A DNA stretch of 64,000 nt from the NCBI GenBank assembly GCA_947497585.1, contig CANMHG010000008.1, positions 1 through 64,000 of the forward strand, in the 5' to 3' direction. Of the stretch, positions 55,005-63,768 are shown piece by piece. The notes beneath the pieces are model-generated. The model was not told where the DNA came from. It saw only the letters and a list, made by a program, of their open reading frames with translations, and ran no database searches. Origin of the DNA: an uncultured Bacillaceae bacterium (GTDB lineage Bacteria > Bacillota > Bacilli > Bacillales > Bacillaceae_L). Within the stretch, counting starts at the first letter, position 1. Each line of letters opens with the position of its first letter. The translations under genes were made by a program, and so were the position numbers.

Positions 55005-55916
55005 ATGCCAACTATCCAACTGAAATCTGTAAGACTAGCAAACGGAGAGACATTAGGGTATAGAGAACGTGAGGGTGGAGAACATGTTGTGTTATTAATC
55101 CATGGTAATATGACTTCTTCAAAGCATTGGGATCTATTGTTAGAAAATATGGGTGAGGATTATAAACTTTATGCAGTTGATATGAGAGGTTTTGGTATAT
55201 CCACATATATGGAACCTGTTAACTCTATTAAAGATTTCTCAGATGATATTAAACTTTTTGTTGATGAGCTAGGATTAAAGGATTTTACTATCATCGGTTG
55301 GTCAACTGGTGGTGCAGTTGGAATGCAATTTGCTGCAGATTACCCTAGCTATTGTCAAAAACTTGTTCTATTAGCTTCTGCCTCCACTAGAGGGTATCCA
55401 TTCTTTGCCCTAGATGCAACTGGTCAACTCGATGTAACAAAGCGTTTAGTCACAAAGGAAGATATAGATCAAGACCGAGCTAGAACAATACCAGTGCAAC
55501 ACGCTTATGATACAAATAATCATGCGTTTTTAAAAGGATTATGGAATATGATGATTTACCGTGAAAATCAACCAGAAGAACAGCGTTATAATGAATATGT
55601 AGAAGATATGCTTACACAACGAAACTTAAGAGATGTCTATTATTCTCTAAATACATTTAACATAAGTAATTATCATAATGGGTTAAATGAGGGTACTGGT
55701 TTAGTAGAGAATATTAACATTCCTGTTCTAGTACTTCGTGGTGACGAAGATTTAGTCATTACTGAGAATATGGCAAAAGAAATTGTAGAGGACCTAGGAG
55801 ATTATGCAACCTTTGTCGAATTGAAAGGGTGTGGGCATTCTCCTCTAGTAGATGACCTTGAACAATTGTTAGGAGTCGTATCTGAATTTTTGGAAGAGAA
55901 GGAGCTATCAAAATGA
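55005..55916 (+). CDS. Alpha/beta hydrolase
   Basis: A 303-residue alpha/beta-fold hydrolase. The oxyanion motif is HGNMTSS near residue 33, the nucleophile elbow GWSTGG near 97, the acid RGDEDLV near 247 and the histidine GCGHSPL near 274. It resembles C-C bond hydrolases and lactonases of ring-cleavage pathways, but esterase activity is equally possible. The ATG at 55005 follows GGGGGGAATAA; an ATG at 54990 would lie inside the upstream gene. It overlaps the SDR gene by four bases (ATGA). Confidence 0.87.
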   Translation: MPTIQLKSVRLANGETLGYREREGGEHVVLLIHGNMTSSKHWDLLLENMGEDYKLYAVDMRGFGISTYMEPVNSIKDFSDDIKLFVDELGLKDFTIIGWSTGGAVGMQFAADYPSYCQKLVLLASASTRGYPFFALDATGQLDVTKRLVTKEDIDQDRARTIPVQHAYDTNNHAFLKGLWNMMIYRENQPEEQRYNEYVEDMLTQRNLRDVYYSLNTFNISNYHNGLNEGTGLVENINIPVLVLRGDEDLVITENMAKEIVEDLGDYATFVELKGCGHSPLVDDLEQLLGVVSEFLEEKELSK

Positions 55917-56650
55917 GATTACAAGACAAAGTAGCGATCATAACCGGTGCAGCTAACGGTTTAGGCTATGAAGCAGCAGTAACATTTGTAAGAGAAGGTG
56001 CCAAAGTAGCACTTGTCGACTTTGACCAAACTGGTGAGCAGAGAGCGACAGAACTTAAGGACCAAGGCGCTGATGTTGAATTTTTTCAAGTAGATGTAGC
56101 CAATCGTGAAAGCGTTGACAACATGGTATCACAAGTACTCAACCGCTTTGGGAAAATCGACATTTTGATTAATAATGCAGGTATTACTCGTGATGGTATG
56201 CTAACAAAACTATCACAAGAAGATTTTCAAAAAGTACTTGATGTAAATCTAACAGGTGTTTTCAACTGTACTCAGGCAGTTGTCCCTCACATGATCTCTC
56301 AAAGTTATGGGAAAATCATTAGTACTTCTTCTGTTTCAGGAGTGTATGGAAATGTGGGCCAAACCAATTATGCAGCAACAAAGGCTGCGGTTGTTGGAAT
56401 GACAAAAACATGGGCAAAAGAGCTTGGACGAAAAGGCATTAATGTTAATGCAGTTGCTCCTGGCTTCATTGAAACGAATATGGTTGCCGCTGTACCTGAA
56501 AAAGTAATTGAACAAATGAAATCTATTATTCCTCTGCAACGTTTAGGAAAGCCATCGGACATTGCAAATGCATATCTCTATTTAGCTTCCGATGAAGCTA
56601 CATACGTGAATGGCACTACCCTACATGTAGACGGTGGAATAATGATGTAA
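55913..56650 (+). CDS. SDR family 3-oxoacyl reductase (FabG-like)
   Basis: A 245-residue short-chain dehydrogenase with the NAD(P) motif TGAANGLG (residues 11-18), NNAG (near 87), catalytic Ser near 138 in STSSVSG, and YAATK (Tyr near 151, Lys near 155). The PGFIETNM segment near 183 and the C-terminal VNGTTLHVDGG match FabG-type 3-oxoacyl reductases. In this operon it may oxidise or reduce a 3-hydroxyacyl intermediate. It is the last gene before a terminator. Confidence 0.9.
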   Translation: MRLQDKVAIITGAANGLGYEAAVTFVREGAKVALVDFDQTGEQRATELKDQGADVEFFQVDVANRESVDNMVSQVLNRFGKIDILINNAGITRDGMLTKLSQEDFQKVLDVNLTGVFNCTQAVVPHMISQSYGKIISTSSVSGVYGNVGQTNYAATKAAVVGMTKTWAKELGRKGINVNAVAPGFIETNMVAAVPEKVIEQMKSIIPLQRLGKPSDIANAYLYLASDEATYVNGTTLHVDGGIMM

Positions 56651-56658
56651 TTATAAGA

Positions 56659-56690
56659 CCTGAGTGTGCCATTTTGCACTCGGTTTTTGT
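56659..56690 (+). terminator. Terminator of the Liv-type operon
   Basis: A CCTGAGTG/CACTCGG stem with a G-U pair and TGCC loop flank is followed by five T. Confidence 0.8.
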
Positions 56691-56741
56691 GTTTTTATTT
56701 TTGGGACTTTTTTAATGATTGTTGTCTTATATATTTTCCTA

Positions 56742-56870
56742 GAGTGGATTGAAGCGGAAGGCACTTGACTCCTGCGGGACGCAGAGGGAAGTGCGAGACC
56801 CCACAGGCAAAGCCGAGGAGGCTCGCATCCCTCCCCGCGGAAAGCAAGTGCCTGCAGCGGAAAGGAACGG
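56742..56870 (+). repeat. Covarying intergenic palindromic element, copy 5
   Basis: Same family as 5820. Stems are GGCACTTG/CAAGTGCC, GAGGGA/TCCCTC, TGCGAG/CTCGCA and the central hairpin GGC-AAA-GCC. It occupies the 296-bp gap before the thiolase gene, ending about 77 bp upstream of it. Confidence 0.9.
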
Positions 56871-56946
56871 GGAAGGTTCGAGTTAAATTAACAATCGTTG
56901 AACATAGCATTTTAAAATGAAAAATAGATTAAGAGGAGCTGGAGTT

Positions 56947-58128
56947 ATGAGAAATGTAGTAATTACATCAGCAGTTCGTTCACCAATCGGCACATTTGGA
57001 GGTGCCTTTAAAGACTTACTTCCAACAGATTTAATTGTCCCTGTTTTAAAAGAAGCTGTTTCAAAAAGCGGCTTGGCAAATGATGAAGTAAATGAAGTAA
57101 TTTTAGGACATTGTATTCAAAGAACTGATGAACCTAATACAGCAAGAACTGCAGCTTTATTAGCAGGTTTAGCTGATACAACAACTGGTTTCACTGTTCA
57201 AAGACAATGTGCTTCAGGTATGCAAGCTGTCATTTCTGCTGCACTTCAAATTCAAGCCGGGTTATCAGATGTTGTTGTTGCGGGTGGAGTAGAAGCAATG
57301 AGCTCTAGTCCATATGTATTAAAACAGCACCGTTGGGGAGCTAGAATGCAGCATGGACAAGTAACTGATACAGTATGGGAGATCTTAGAGGATCCAATTC
57401 ATCATATTATGATGGGAGAAACTGCAGAAAACTTAGCAGACCTTCACGAAATTTCAAGAGAAGAGCAAGATGAGGTAGCTTTGTTAAGTCATCAACGTGC
57501 ACTAAATGCTATCGAAAATGGTTATTTTGACTCTCAAATTGTCCCAATAACAATTAAATCACGTAAAGGTGATATTACCGTTTCGAAGGATGAAAACCCT
57601 CGTAAAGATTTAACAGCTGATAAGTTAGCGGGATTACGTCCAGTATTTAGAAACGATGGAACAGTAACGGCAGGAAATGCATCTAGTTTAAATGATGCAG
57701 CAGCTGCATTAGTATTAATGGCAGAAGACGTGGCGATTGAAAAAGGCCTTACACCACTTGCAAGAATTTCAGGTTTTTCTCTAGCAGGTGTTGATCCAAA
57801 GGTAATGGGACGTGGACCAGTGCCAGCCATTAAAGATGGATTAAACAAAGTAGGGTGGGCATTAGAAGAGGCAGATTTAATCGAGGTTAATGAAGCTTTT
57901 GCTGCGCAATATTTAGCCGTAGAAAAAGAACTTGGATTAGATCGTAACAAAGTAAATGTGAATGGAAGCGGGATAAGTCTGGGGCATCCAATAGGATGTA
58001 CAGGAGCTAGACTCGTAGTTTCACTTGTACATGAGTTACAGCGCCAGAACCTGCAAAAAGGAATTGCAAGCCTTTGTGTTGGTGGCGGTATGGGGGCTAC
58101 AGTGTTTGTAGAGGCATTTAATAAATAA
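56947..58128 (+). CDS. Acetyl-CoA C-acyltransferase (thiolase)
   Basis: A 393-residue thiolase. The nucleophile is Cys88 in RQCASGMQA, the histidine is in GSGISLGHPIGCTGAR near residue 343, and the second cysteine is in SLCVGGGMG near 378. It cleaves 3-oxoacyl-CoA or condenses two acetyl-CoA. The ATG at 56947 with AGAGGAGCTGG upstream is preferred over a start ten codons earlier. It lies after the Liv-type operon in the same direction and likely completes its beta-oxidation-like route. Confidence 0.93.
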   Translation: MRNVVITSAVRSPIGTFGGAFKDLLPTDLIVPVLKEAVSKSGLANDEVNEVILGHCIQRTDEPNTARTAALLAGLADTTTGFTVQRQCASGMQAVISAALQIQAGLSDVVVAGGVEAMSSSPYVLKQHRWGARMQHGQVTDTVWEILEDPIHHIMMGETAENLADLHEISREEQDEVALLSHQRALNAIENGYFDSQIVPITIKSRKGDITVSKDENPRKDLTADKLAGLRPVFRNDGTVTAGNASSLNDAAAALVLMAEDVAIEKGLTPLARISGFSLAGVDPKVMGRGPVPAIKDGLNKVGWALEEADLIEVNEAFAAQYLAVEKELGLDRNKVNVNGSGISLGHPIGCTGARLVVSLVHELQRQNLQKGIASLCVGGGMGATVFVEAFNK

Positions 58129-58143
58129 TAGTAGTTTAATGAA

Positions 58144-58180
58144 CGCAATACCTGCATTGAGACAGGTATTGCGTTTTTTT
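58144..58180 (+). terminator. Terminator of the thiolase gene
   Basis: CGCAATACCTG/CAGGTATTGCG with a short loop is followed by seven T. Confidence 0.92.
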
Positions 58181-58314
58181 GATTTTTAGGACTCTCAATT
58201 CAAAATACTTCCAATCAGGTGCATCAAACTGCTCCTTGGTGATCATTGTAACTAACCTGTAACTACTTTCTTATATAGTCATTGTAGATATTGACGATGT
58301 AAGGAGAGATTTTT

Positions 58315-59820
58315 GTGAGGTGGGAATTAGACTGGTTAGCAAACCGAGCTCGAATTTCGCCAGATGCAACCGCTATTGTTGAGGGTGAAGCCGGAACTCG
58401 TTGGACCTATGGGCAGTTAAATACAAGAGCTTTGAACCTAGCAACTTATTTAATGTCTATCGGAGTAAAAAAAGGAGATCGAATCGCATTACTATCTCCT
58501 AACCATATAGGGTATTTTGATATCTTTTTTGCATGTATGAAACTAGGAGCCATTTTTGTACCACTGAATTGGAGACTATCAAAAGCTGAAATTTCGTTTA
58601 TACTTACTGACTGCACACCAACATTTGTTGCAGTTCATAGTACGTTAAAAGAGTTATTAGTTATAGAAGAACTCAATCAATACTTTGAAATTGATTCAAC
58701 TGAGTATGAGTCCCTAACAGAAAGAAAGCAAACGGGCTTTAGTGAAATAACAATTGAAATAAATAATAATGATCCTCTAGCTATCATTTATACTGGCGGG
58801 ACGACTGGAAAACCAAAAGGAGCAGTTCTCAGTCATCAATCCATTCTTTGGAATGGACTTAATACAATCGTAAGTTGGAGCTTAAGTGAGAAGGATGTTA
58901 CCTTAACTTACTTACCAATGTTCCATACCGGAGGCTTGAATGCACTATCTATACCGATTTTATTGATTGGTGGAAAAGTTGTGATCGCCAGTGACTTTGA
59001 ACCAGCCAAAGCAGTGGATCTCATTAATCAAGAGGGATGCACAGTAGTACTTTTAGTTCCTACGATGTATCACATGATTGTAAATAGTGACTTTTTTAAA
59101 GATGTTACATTTCCAACAATGCATACATTTCTTTCAGGTGGTGCCCCGTGTCCATTACCTATCTATCAAGCATTTGAGAAAAAAGGATTAGCCTTTAAAG
59201 AAGGATATGGTCTCACTGAAGCTGGTCCAAATAACTTCTTTATTGACCCAAATATAGCTAGATTTAGAAGAGGGTCAATCGGTAAACCGATGATTTTTAA
59301 TGAAATTAAGCTAATGGGATTTGACGGAGAGGAAGTACAGCCTGGTGAGGTAGGGGAGCTTTTGATTCGTGGAAAACATGTTTTTGAATACTATTGGAAT
59401 AACCCCCAAGCAACTGAAGAGGCGCTTATAGATGGTTGGCTACACACCGGTGATTTGGCTAAAAAGGATGATGAAGGCTTTCATTATATAGTGGGAAGGA
59501 AAAAGGAAATGATTATTTCAGGTGGAGAAAACATTTATCCACTAGAAGTTGAGCATTGTATGAACCAGCACCCTGCTGTGAATGAAGTTGCTGTATTTGC
59601 ACTACCACATCCTAAATGGGGAGAAATTGTAGCAGCAGTTGTATCCCTAAAAAGTAATCTAAAAGTTACTGATGATGAGTTAAAAACATACTGTAGGCAG
59701 CACTTAGGAAGCTATAAAATTCCAAAATATATTATTTTCGAGAATGAAATACCGAAAACACATGTAGGTAAAATTGATAAAAATTCACTACAGAAGAAGT
59801 ATGAAAATATTGTTGTCTAA
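58315..59820 (+). CDS. Acyl-CoA synthetase (adenylate-forming)
   Basis: A 501-residue AMP-dependent ligase. The core motif [16 protein letters not shown] is near residues 159-174, GYGLTEAGPNN near 299, and GDLAKKDDEGFHYIVGRKKEM near 381. The catalytic lysine is in HVGKIDK near residue 488. It activates a carboxylic acid to its CoA thioester. The start GTG at 58315 follows AAGGAGAG. With the Liv-type importer, KAS-like enzyme, SDR and thiolase it plausibly activates the imported acid. It has its own terminator, so it is transcribed separately. Confidence 0.92.
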   Translation: MRWELDWLANRARISPDATAIVEGEAGTRWTYGQLNTRALNLATYLMSIGVKKGDRIALLSPNHIGYFDIFFACMKLGAIFVPLNWRLSKAEISFILTDCTPTFVAVHSTLKELLVIEELNQYFEIDSTEYESLTERKQTGFSEITIEINNNDPLAIIYTGGTTGKPKGAVLSHQSILWNGLNTIVSWSLSEKDVTLTYLPMFHTGGLNALSIPILLIGGKVVIASDFEPAKAVDLINQEGCTVVLLVPTMYHMIVNSDFFKDVTFPTMHTFLSGGAPCPLPIYQAFEKKGLAFKEGYGLTEAGPNNFFIDPNIARFRRGSIGKPMIFNEIKLMGFDGEEVQPGEVGELLIRGKHVFEYYWNNPQATEEALIDGWLHTGDLAKKDDEGFHYIVGRKKEMIISGGENIYPLEVEHCMNQHPAVNEVAVFALPHPKWGEIVAAVVSLKSNLKVTDDELKTYCRQHLGSYKIPKYIIFENEIPKTHVGKIDKNSLQKKYENIVV

Positions 59821-59848
59821 CAGGACCCAGTCGGGTCTTGTTTTTTTC
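59820..59848 (+). terminator. Terminator of the acyl-CoA synthetase gene
   Basis: A CAGGACCC/GGGTCTTG stem with loop AGTC is followed by seven T. Confidence 0.9.
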
Positions 59849-59913
59849 GGAATTAAAGGGTTTCTAGAAATAACATAGAATACATCATTATCAAAGATTT
59901 AGGGAGAGTTCAT

Positions 59914-60456
59914 ATGTTAGATTATCAAATATTAAAAGGACAACGTCTTATATTGGACCGAATGAAGGAAAAGGATATTGTAGAAATTGCTACTTGGTAT
60001 GAAGATGAGGAATTCTTAAGAAATCTAGATGCAATTCCTGCTTTCCCAAAAACCGAAACGGAAATTGAAAAATGGATAAATAATAAACAGCATAATACGT
60101 ATACAATGGCGATTCGTGCATATGACTCGAAAAAGATAATCGGGTATGTTGAATTTGATGGAATTCTTTGGAACCATCGGAATTCATGGATTTCTATCGC
60201 TATTGGAGGAAATAACCGTGGTAATGGTTTCGGTAAGGAAGCTCTTGAGCTTGCACTAAAATTTGCATTTCAAGAATTAAATCTTCATCGAATTCAGCTT
60301 ACTGTATTTGAGTATAATCATAGAGCCATATCACTTTATGAGAAAATAGGATTTAAAAAAGAAGGATCACACCGGGATTTTTTAGAAAGAGATGGCAAAA
60401 GGTATGATATGCATTTATATGGACTTCTAAGGCATGAGTGGATAGGCAACCAATAA
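59914..60456 (+). CDS. GNAT family N-acetyltransferase (RimJ/RimL type)
   Basis: A 180-residue GNAT acetyltransferase. The acetyl-CoA pyrophosphate loop is GGNNRGNGFGKEAL (near residues 94-107) and the C-terminal motif YNHRAISLYEKIGFKKEG near 140-157 is typical of the RimJ/RimL subgroup. It transfers an acetyl group to an amine; protein N-termini, spermidine-like amines or antibiotics are possible. GGGAGAG precedes the ATG. No terminator is seen between it and the next gene. Confidence 0.88.
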   Translation: MLDYQILKGQRLILDRMKEKDIVEIATWYEDEEFLRNLDAIPAFPKTETEIEKWINNKQHNTYTMAIRAYDSKKIIGYVEFDGILWNHRNSWISIAIGGNNRGNGFGKEALELALKFAFQELNLHRIQLTVFEYNHRAISLYEKIGFKKEGSHRDFLERDGKRYDMHLYGLLRHEWIGNQ

Positions 60457-60517
60457 TTTGGGAGTGTACTCGTAGTTTTCGCAACTTAGGGGAATAATAC
60501 CATTTGAGGTGGTATTT

Positions 60518-60943
60518 TTGTTTAAAAAAATTATTGTATTCATGATTATTTTTCTTTCATTCTCTAGTAGTACAATTGCTCAAATACCTAACGTTGAAAT
60601 TTTTGATGTGAAACAGGAAAAGGTTGTAGCAACAGTTGAAAAAACACCAGAAATTCAACAAGAGGTCGAAGCCTTTTTAAAAAGTATAACTGGTGTATAT
60701 AAAAAAATGAATCCAGTTCCAACTACAGGTTTTATGGTGAAAGTACCTTTAGAACCTTATGTAAATCTTGAAAATGAACTTATCAATGGCAAAATCGTTG
60801 AAGTAATCGTTGTTTTTTCAATCGACGAAAATCCCTATTTACTGGTATTTGATGATGAAAATAACTTTTATGCTTTTACCTTCGATGGGAATACAGATTC
60901 ATTCTTAGAAAAATTAAATTATAACCCTATGACCTCTAATTAG
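60518..60943 (+). CDS. Secreted or membrane-anchored protein of unknown function
   Basis: A 141-residue protein with an N-terminal hydrophobic signal (residues 2-20) and a possible signal peptidase site after TIAQ near residue 22. The mature part is acidic and beta-rich, with YLLVFDDENNFYAFTFD near residues 108-124. The start is TTG at 60518 with GAGGTGG upstream. No family is recognised. It directly follows the acetyltransferase gene and precedes the cad operon, and it ends in a terminator overlapping its stop. Confidence 0.65.
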   Translation: MFKKIIVFMIIFLSFSSSTIAQIPNVEIFDVKQEKVVATVEKTPEIQQEVEAFLKSITGVYKKMNPVPTTGFMVKVPLEPYVNLENELINGKIVEVIVVFSIDENPYLLVFDDENNFYAFTFDGNTDSFLEKLNYNPMTSN

Positions 60944-60958
60944 AGGTCTATTTTATTT
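60931..60958 (+). terminator. Terminator before the cad operon
   Basis: GACCTCTA/TAGAGGTC, almost without a loop, contains the preceding stop codon and is followed by a T-rich tail. Confidence 0.75.
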
Positions 60959-60972
60959 AGGTATTTTTTTCA

Positions 60973-61036
60973 TTCAAATAAATGTTTGAACAAAACAAAA
61001 ATATTGCATATAATATATTCAAGTGATTATTTGAAT
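60973..61036 (+). promoter_or_regulatory. CadC-type operator and promoter of cadCA
   Basis: TTGAAC (60986-60991), 17 bp and TATAAT (61009-61014) form a sigma-A promoter. One inverted repeat, TTCAAATAAATGTTTGAA (60973-60990), overlaps the -35 box; a second, ATTCAAGTGATTATTTGAAT (61017-61036), starts at about +3. Both resemble the known CadC operator (CAAATA-N-TATTTG type). CadC bound here would block polymerase until cadmium, zinc or lead releases it. Confidence 0.8.
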
Positions 61037-61051
61037 AAAGGGATGATATAG

Positions 61052-61414
61052 ATGACCTCGAAAGATTCTTGTGATATTTATTGTTATGATGAGGAAAAAG
61101 TAAATCGAATTAAGGGTGAAATAAGTAGTATAGATGTGGCAAGTGTGGCCCAATTGTTCAAAGCTCTTGCTGATGAAAACCGTTCGAAGATTGCCTTCTG
61201 TCTTTGTGAAGATGAGGAACTGTGTGTTTGTGATATTGCCAATATTATTGGAGCGACAGTGGCAACAACTTCACATCATCTTCGAACTCTTTATAAGCAA
61301 GGGATTGTGAAGTATCGAAAAGAAGGTAAGTTGGCTTTCTATTCTCTTGATGATGATCATATAAAACAGCTAGTCCTTATCGCTTTAGAACATAAGGAAG
61401 AGGTGAAACCATGA
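61052..61414 (+). CDS. cadC: Cadmium-responsive ArsR family repressor CadC
   Basis: A 120-residue ArsR/SmtB winged-helix repressor. The metal site cysteines are Cys7 and Cys11 in the N-terminal arm and Cys58 and Cys60 in ELCVCDIA, the CadC arrangement for Cd, Pb and Zn sensing. The recognition helix is ATVATTSHHLRTL. A Shine-Dalgarno-like GGGATGATATAG precedes the ATG. It overlaps cadA by four bases (ATGA). The two-part operator upstream supports autoregulation. Confidence 0.93.
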   Translation: MTSKDSCDIYCYDEEKVNRIKGEISSIDVASVAQLFKALADENRSKIAFCLCEDEELCVCDIANIIGATVATTSHHLRTLYKQGIVKYRKEGKLAFYSLDDDHIKQLVLIALEHKEEVKP

Positions 61415-63546
61415 CTGAACAAGTAAAAACAGCCTCTTTAGACTCAAAAACATATCGAATTCAGGGCTTTTCCTGAGCAGGTTGTGCTAAAACGTTCGAG
61501 TCGAACGTAAAACACCTGGATGGTGTGAAAGATGCAAAAGTTAATTTTGGTGCTTCCAAAATTACGGTTATAGGTAATACAACTATAAAAGCGCTTGAAA
61601 AAGCTGGTTCATTTGAAAATTTAAAGGTACTGGACGAAAAGGAACAGTTCACAAAACGCGAACCATTTTGGAAGCAAAAAGAAAATATAAAAGTGTATAT
61701 AGCAGCCTTATTTCTAATTACTAGTTGGATCGTTGGTGAGCGTTACCCAGAAGGACATATAATTCCAACATTTGGCTATGCGGCTTCAATCTTAATTGGT
61801 GGTTATTCACTTTTTATTACTGGTTTAAAAAACATCAGTCGTTTAAGGTTTGACATGAAAACCCTAATGACAATTGCAGTTATAGGTGCTGCATTTATTG
61901 GGGAATGGGGAGAAGGCGCAACTGTCGTTATTCTCTTTGCGATAAGTGAAGTATTAGAACGCTACTCTATGGATAAAGCACGACAATCTATTGAAAAGCT
62001 AATGGATATTGCTCCAAAAGAAGCACTTATCAGACGTGGAAATAATGAAATGATGGTACATGTAGACGATATACAAATTGGTGACCTTATGATTGTAAAG
62101 CCTGGTCAGAAGTTAGCCATGGATGGAATCGTTACAAAAGGCACATCGACTATTAATCAAGCTGCCATTACTGGTGAAAGCATGCCAGTTGCAAAAGTGA
62201 TAAATGATGAGGTTTATGCAGGAACCTTAAACGAAGAAGGTCTAATTGAAGTAACTGTTACAAAAAAAATAGAAGACACGACACTAGCTAAAATCATCCA
62301 TTTAGTAGAAGAAGCTCAAGCAGAAAGAGCACCTTCACAAGCTTTTGTAGATAAATTTGCAAAATATTATACTCCGTTAATTATCGTTCTCGCTTTCTTT
62401 ATTGCGACAATCCCTCCACTATTTTTCAATGGAGATTGGAGTAATTGGATTTATCAAGGATTGGCGGTATTAGTTGTAGGCTGTCCATGTGCGCTCGTTG
62501 TATCAACTCCAGTAGCTGTGGTGACTGCAATCGGAAATGCTGCTAGAAACGGTGTCCTAATTAAAGGTGGCGTATATTTGGAAGAAGCAGGATCTATAAA
62601 GGTTATTGCTTTTGATAAAACGGGGACACTTACAAAAGGAGGACCAGTTGTAACAGATGTAGTAGTATATCGTAGAAATGAAAAAGAGATAATGTCTATT
62701 GCAGCAGCTCTTGAAAAAGGCTCACAGCATCCTCTTGCCTCGGCAATCATGAAAAAGGCAGAAGATATTGGAGCTGACTTTAGCTCCGTAGCTATAGATG
62801 ACTTCAAATCGATCACGGGTAAAGGAATAAGAGCAACAATAAACAACACTATTTATTTTGTAGGTAGTCCTAATCTTTTCAGGGAGTTACATCAAAAGAT
62901 TGATAAGGATACAGAAGAACAGATTATTAGGCTTCAGTCTGACGGAAAGACAGTCATGGTTGTTGGTACTGACCAAGATATATACTCATTGATTGCAGTT
63001 GCAGACGAAATTAGAGAATCTTCAAAAGAGGTTATAAGTAAGCTTCACAATTTAGGGATTAAACACACTGTAATGCTTACTGGTGATAACAAGAGGACAG
63101 CTTTATCGATAGGAAAAAAAATCGGGGTTTCGGATATTAAAGCAGAACTTCTTCCAGAAGAGAAACTTAACTATATTAAGCAACTCCGTGCTGATCATCA
63201 AAGTGTAGCTATGGTCGGTGATGGTGTAAATGATGCACCTGCTCTTGCTGCTTCAACCATAGGTGTGGCAATGGGTGGCGCTGGTACAGATACAGCATTA
63301 GAAACAGCGGATATAGCCTTGATGTCTGATGATTTAAGCAAGCTACCTTATACAATTCAATTAAGTCGAAAAGCACTACGAATTATTAAACAAAATATAA
63401 CCTTTTCACTAGGAATAAAAGCTTTAGCACTGTTGTTAGTCATACCAGGGTGGTTAACACTATGGATTGCAATTTTTGCTGATATGGGAGCAACCTTGCT
63501 CGTGACTTTAAACAGCTTAAGGTTGTTGAAGATAAAAGAAAAATAG
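61411..63546 (+). CDS. cadA: Heavy-metal P1B-type ATPase CadA with in-frame TGA (candidate selenoprotein)
   Basis: The full frame from ATG 61411 to the TAG at 63544 is 711 codons, the normal CadA length, interrupted only by TGA at codon 22 (61474-61476). The N-terminal HMA domain reads YRIQGFS-(TGA)-AGCAKTFE, where CadA homologues have Cys in GFTCxxC, so the TGA replaces the first metal-binding cysteine. Later motifs are intact: TGES near residue 255, CPC at 358-360, DKTGT with Asp402, HP and GDGVNDAP. It exports Cd/Zn/Pb across the membrane. AGAGGTG precedes the ATG; the alternative start at 61525 has no ribosome site. The TGA may encode selenocysteine, or be a nonsense mutation or sequence error. 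Confidence 0.85.
61474..61518 (+). other. Candidate selenocysteine insertion element (TGA plus hairpin)
   Basis: TGA at 61474-61476 is followed by a lower stem (C61478-T61482 with A61514-G61518, then one bulge and two pairs) and an upper stem ACGTTC/GAACGT at 61492-61497 and 61503-61508 (seven pairs if the loop is taken as AGT). The apical loop GAGTC begins 22 bases after the TGA with a G. Known bacterial SECIS elements lie immediately 3' of the UGA with the apical loop about 16-37 bases away and a G in its first two positions. The fit is by eye. Confidence 0.55.
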
Positions 63547-63552
63547 GTATTT

Positions 63553-63585
63553 ATGCGCTTGGGGAGAGTTCAAGCGCTTTTTTGC
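63553..63585 (+). terminator. Terminator of cadCA
   Basis: GCGCTTG/CAAGCGC with a 9-base loop is followed by six T. The next 180 bases hold no gene. Confidence 0.9.
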
Positions 63586-63768
63586 GTTTTATAGGAAGAC
63601 TAAAAAGGACTAGCTGAATTTAGTTGGAAAAGCATTATTTTAAATTAGCATCATAATATTAATTTGACTCAAACTTTTGCCACTATTCTACATTGATTGT
63701 TTAAACCCTATTTATAATAGGGTTCTTTTTATAAATTCAGGATATTTATATAAAAGGGTGGGATGAAC

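Noticed and set aside
57534..58157. 207-codon minus-strand open frame opposite the thiolase gene
   Set aside because: It is a shadow of a well-supported thiolase on the plus strand.
61525..63546. CadA starting at GTG 61525 as a protein without an HMA domain
   Set aside because: No Shine-Dalgarno, it would start in mid-HMA domain, and a well-placed ATG at 61411 overlaps cadC by four bases as in normal cadCA operons.
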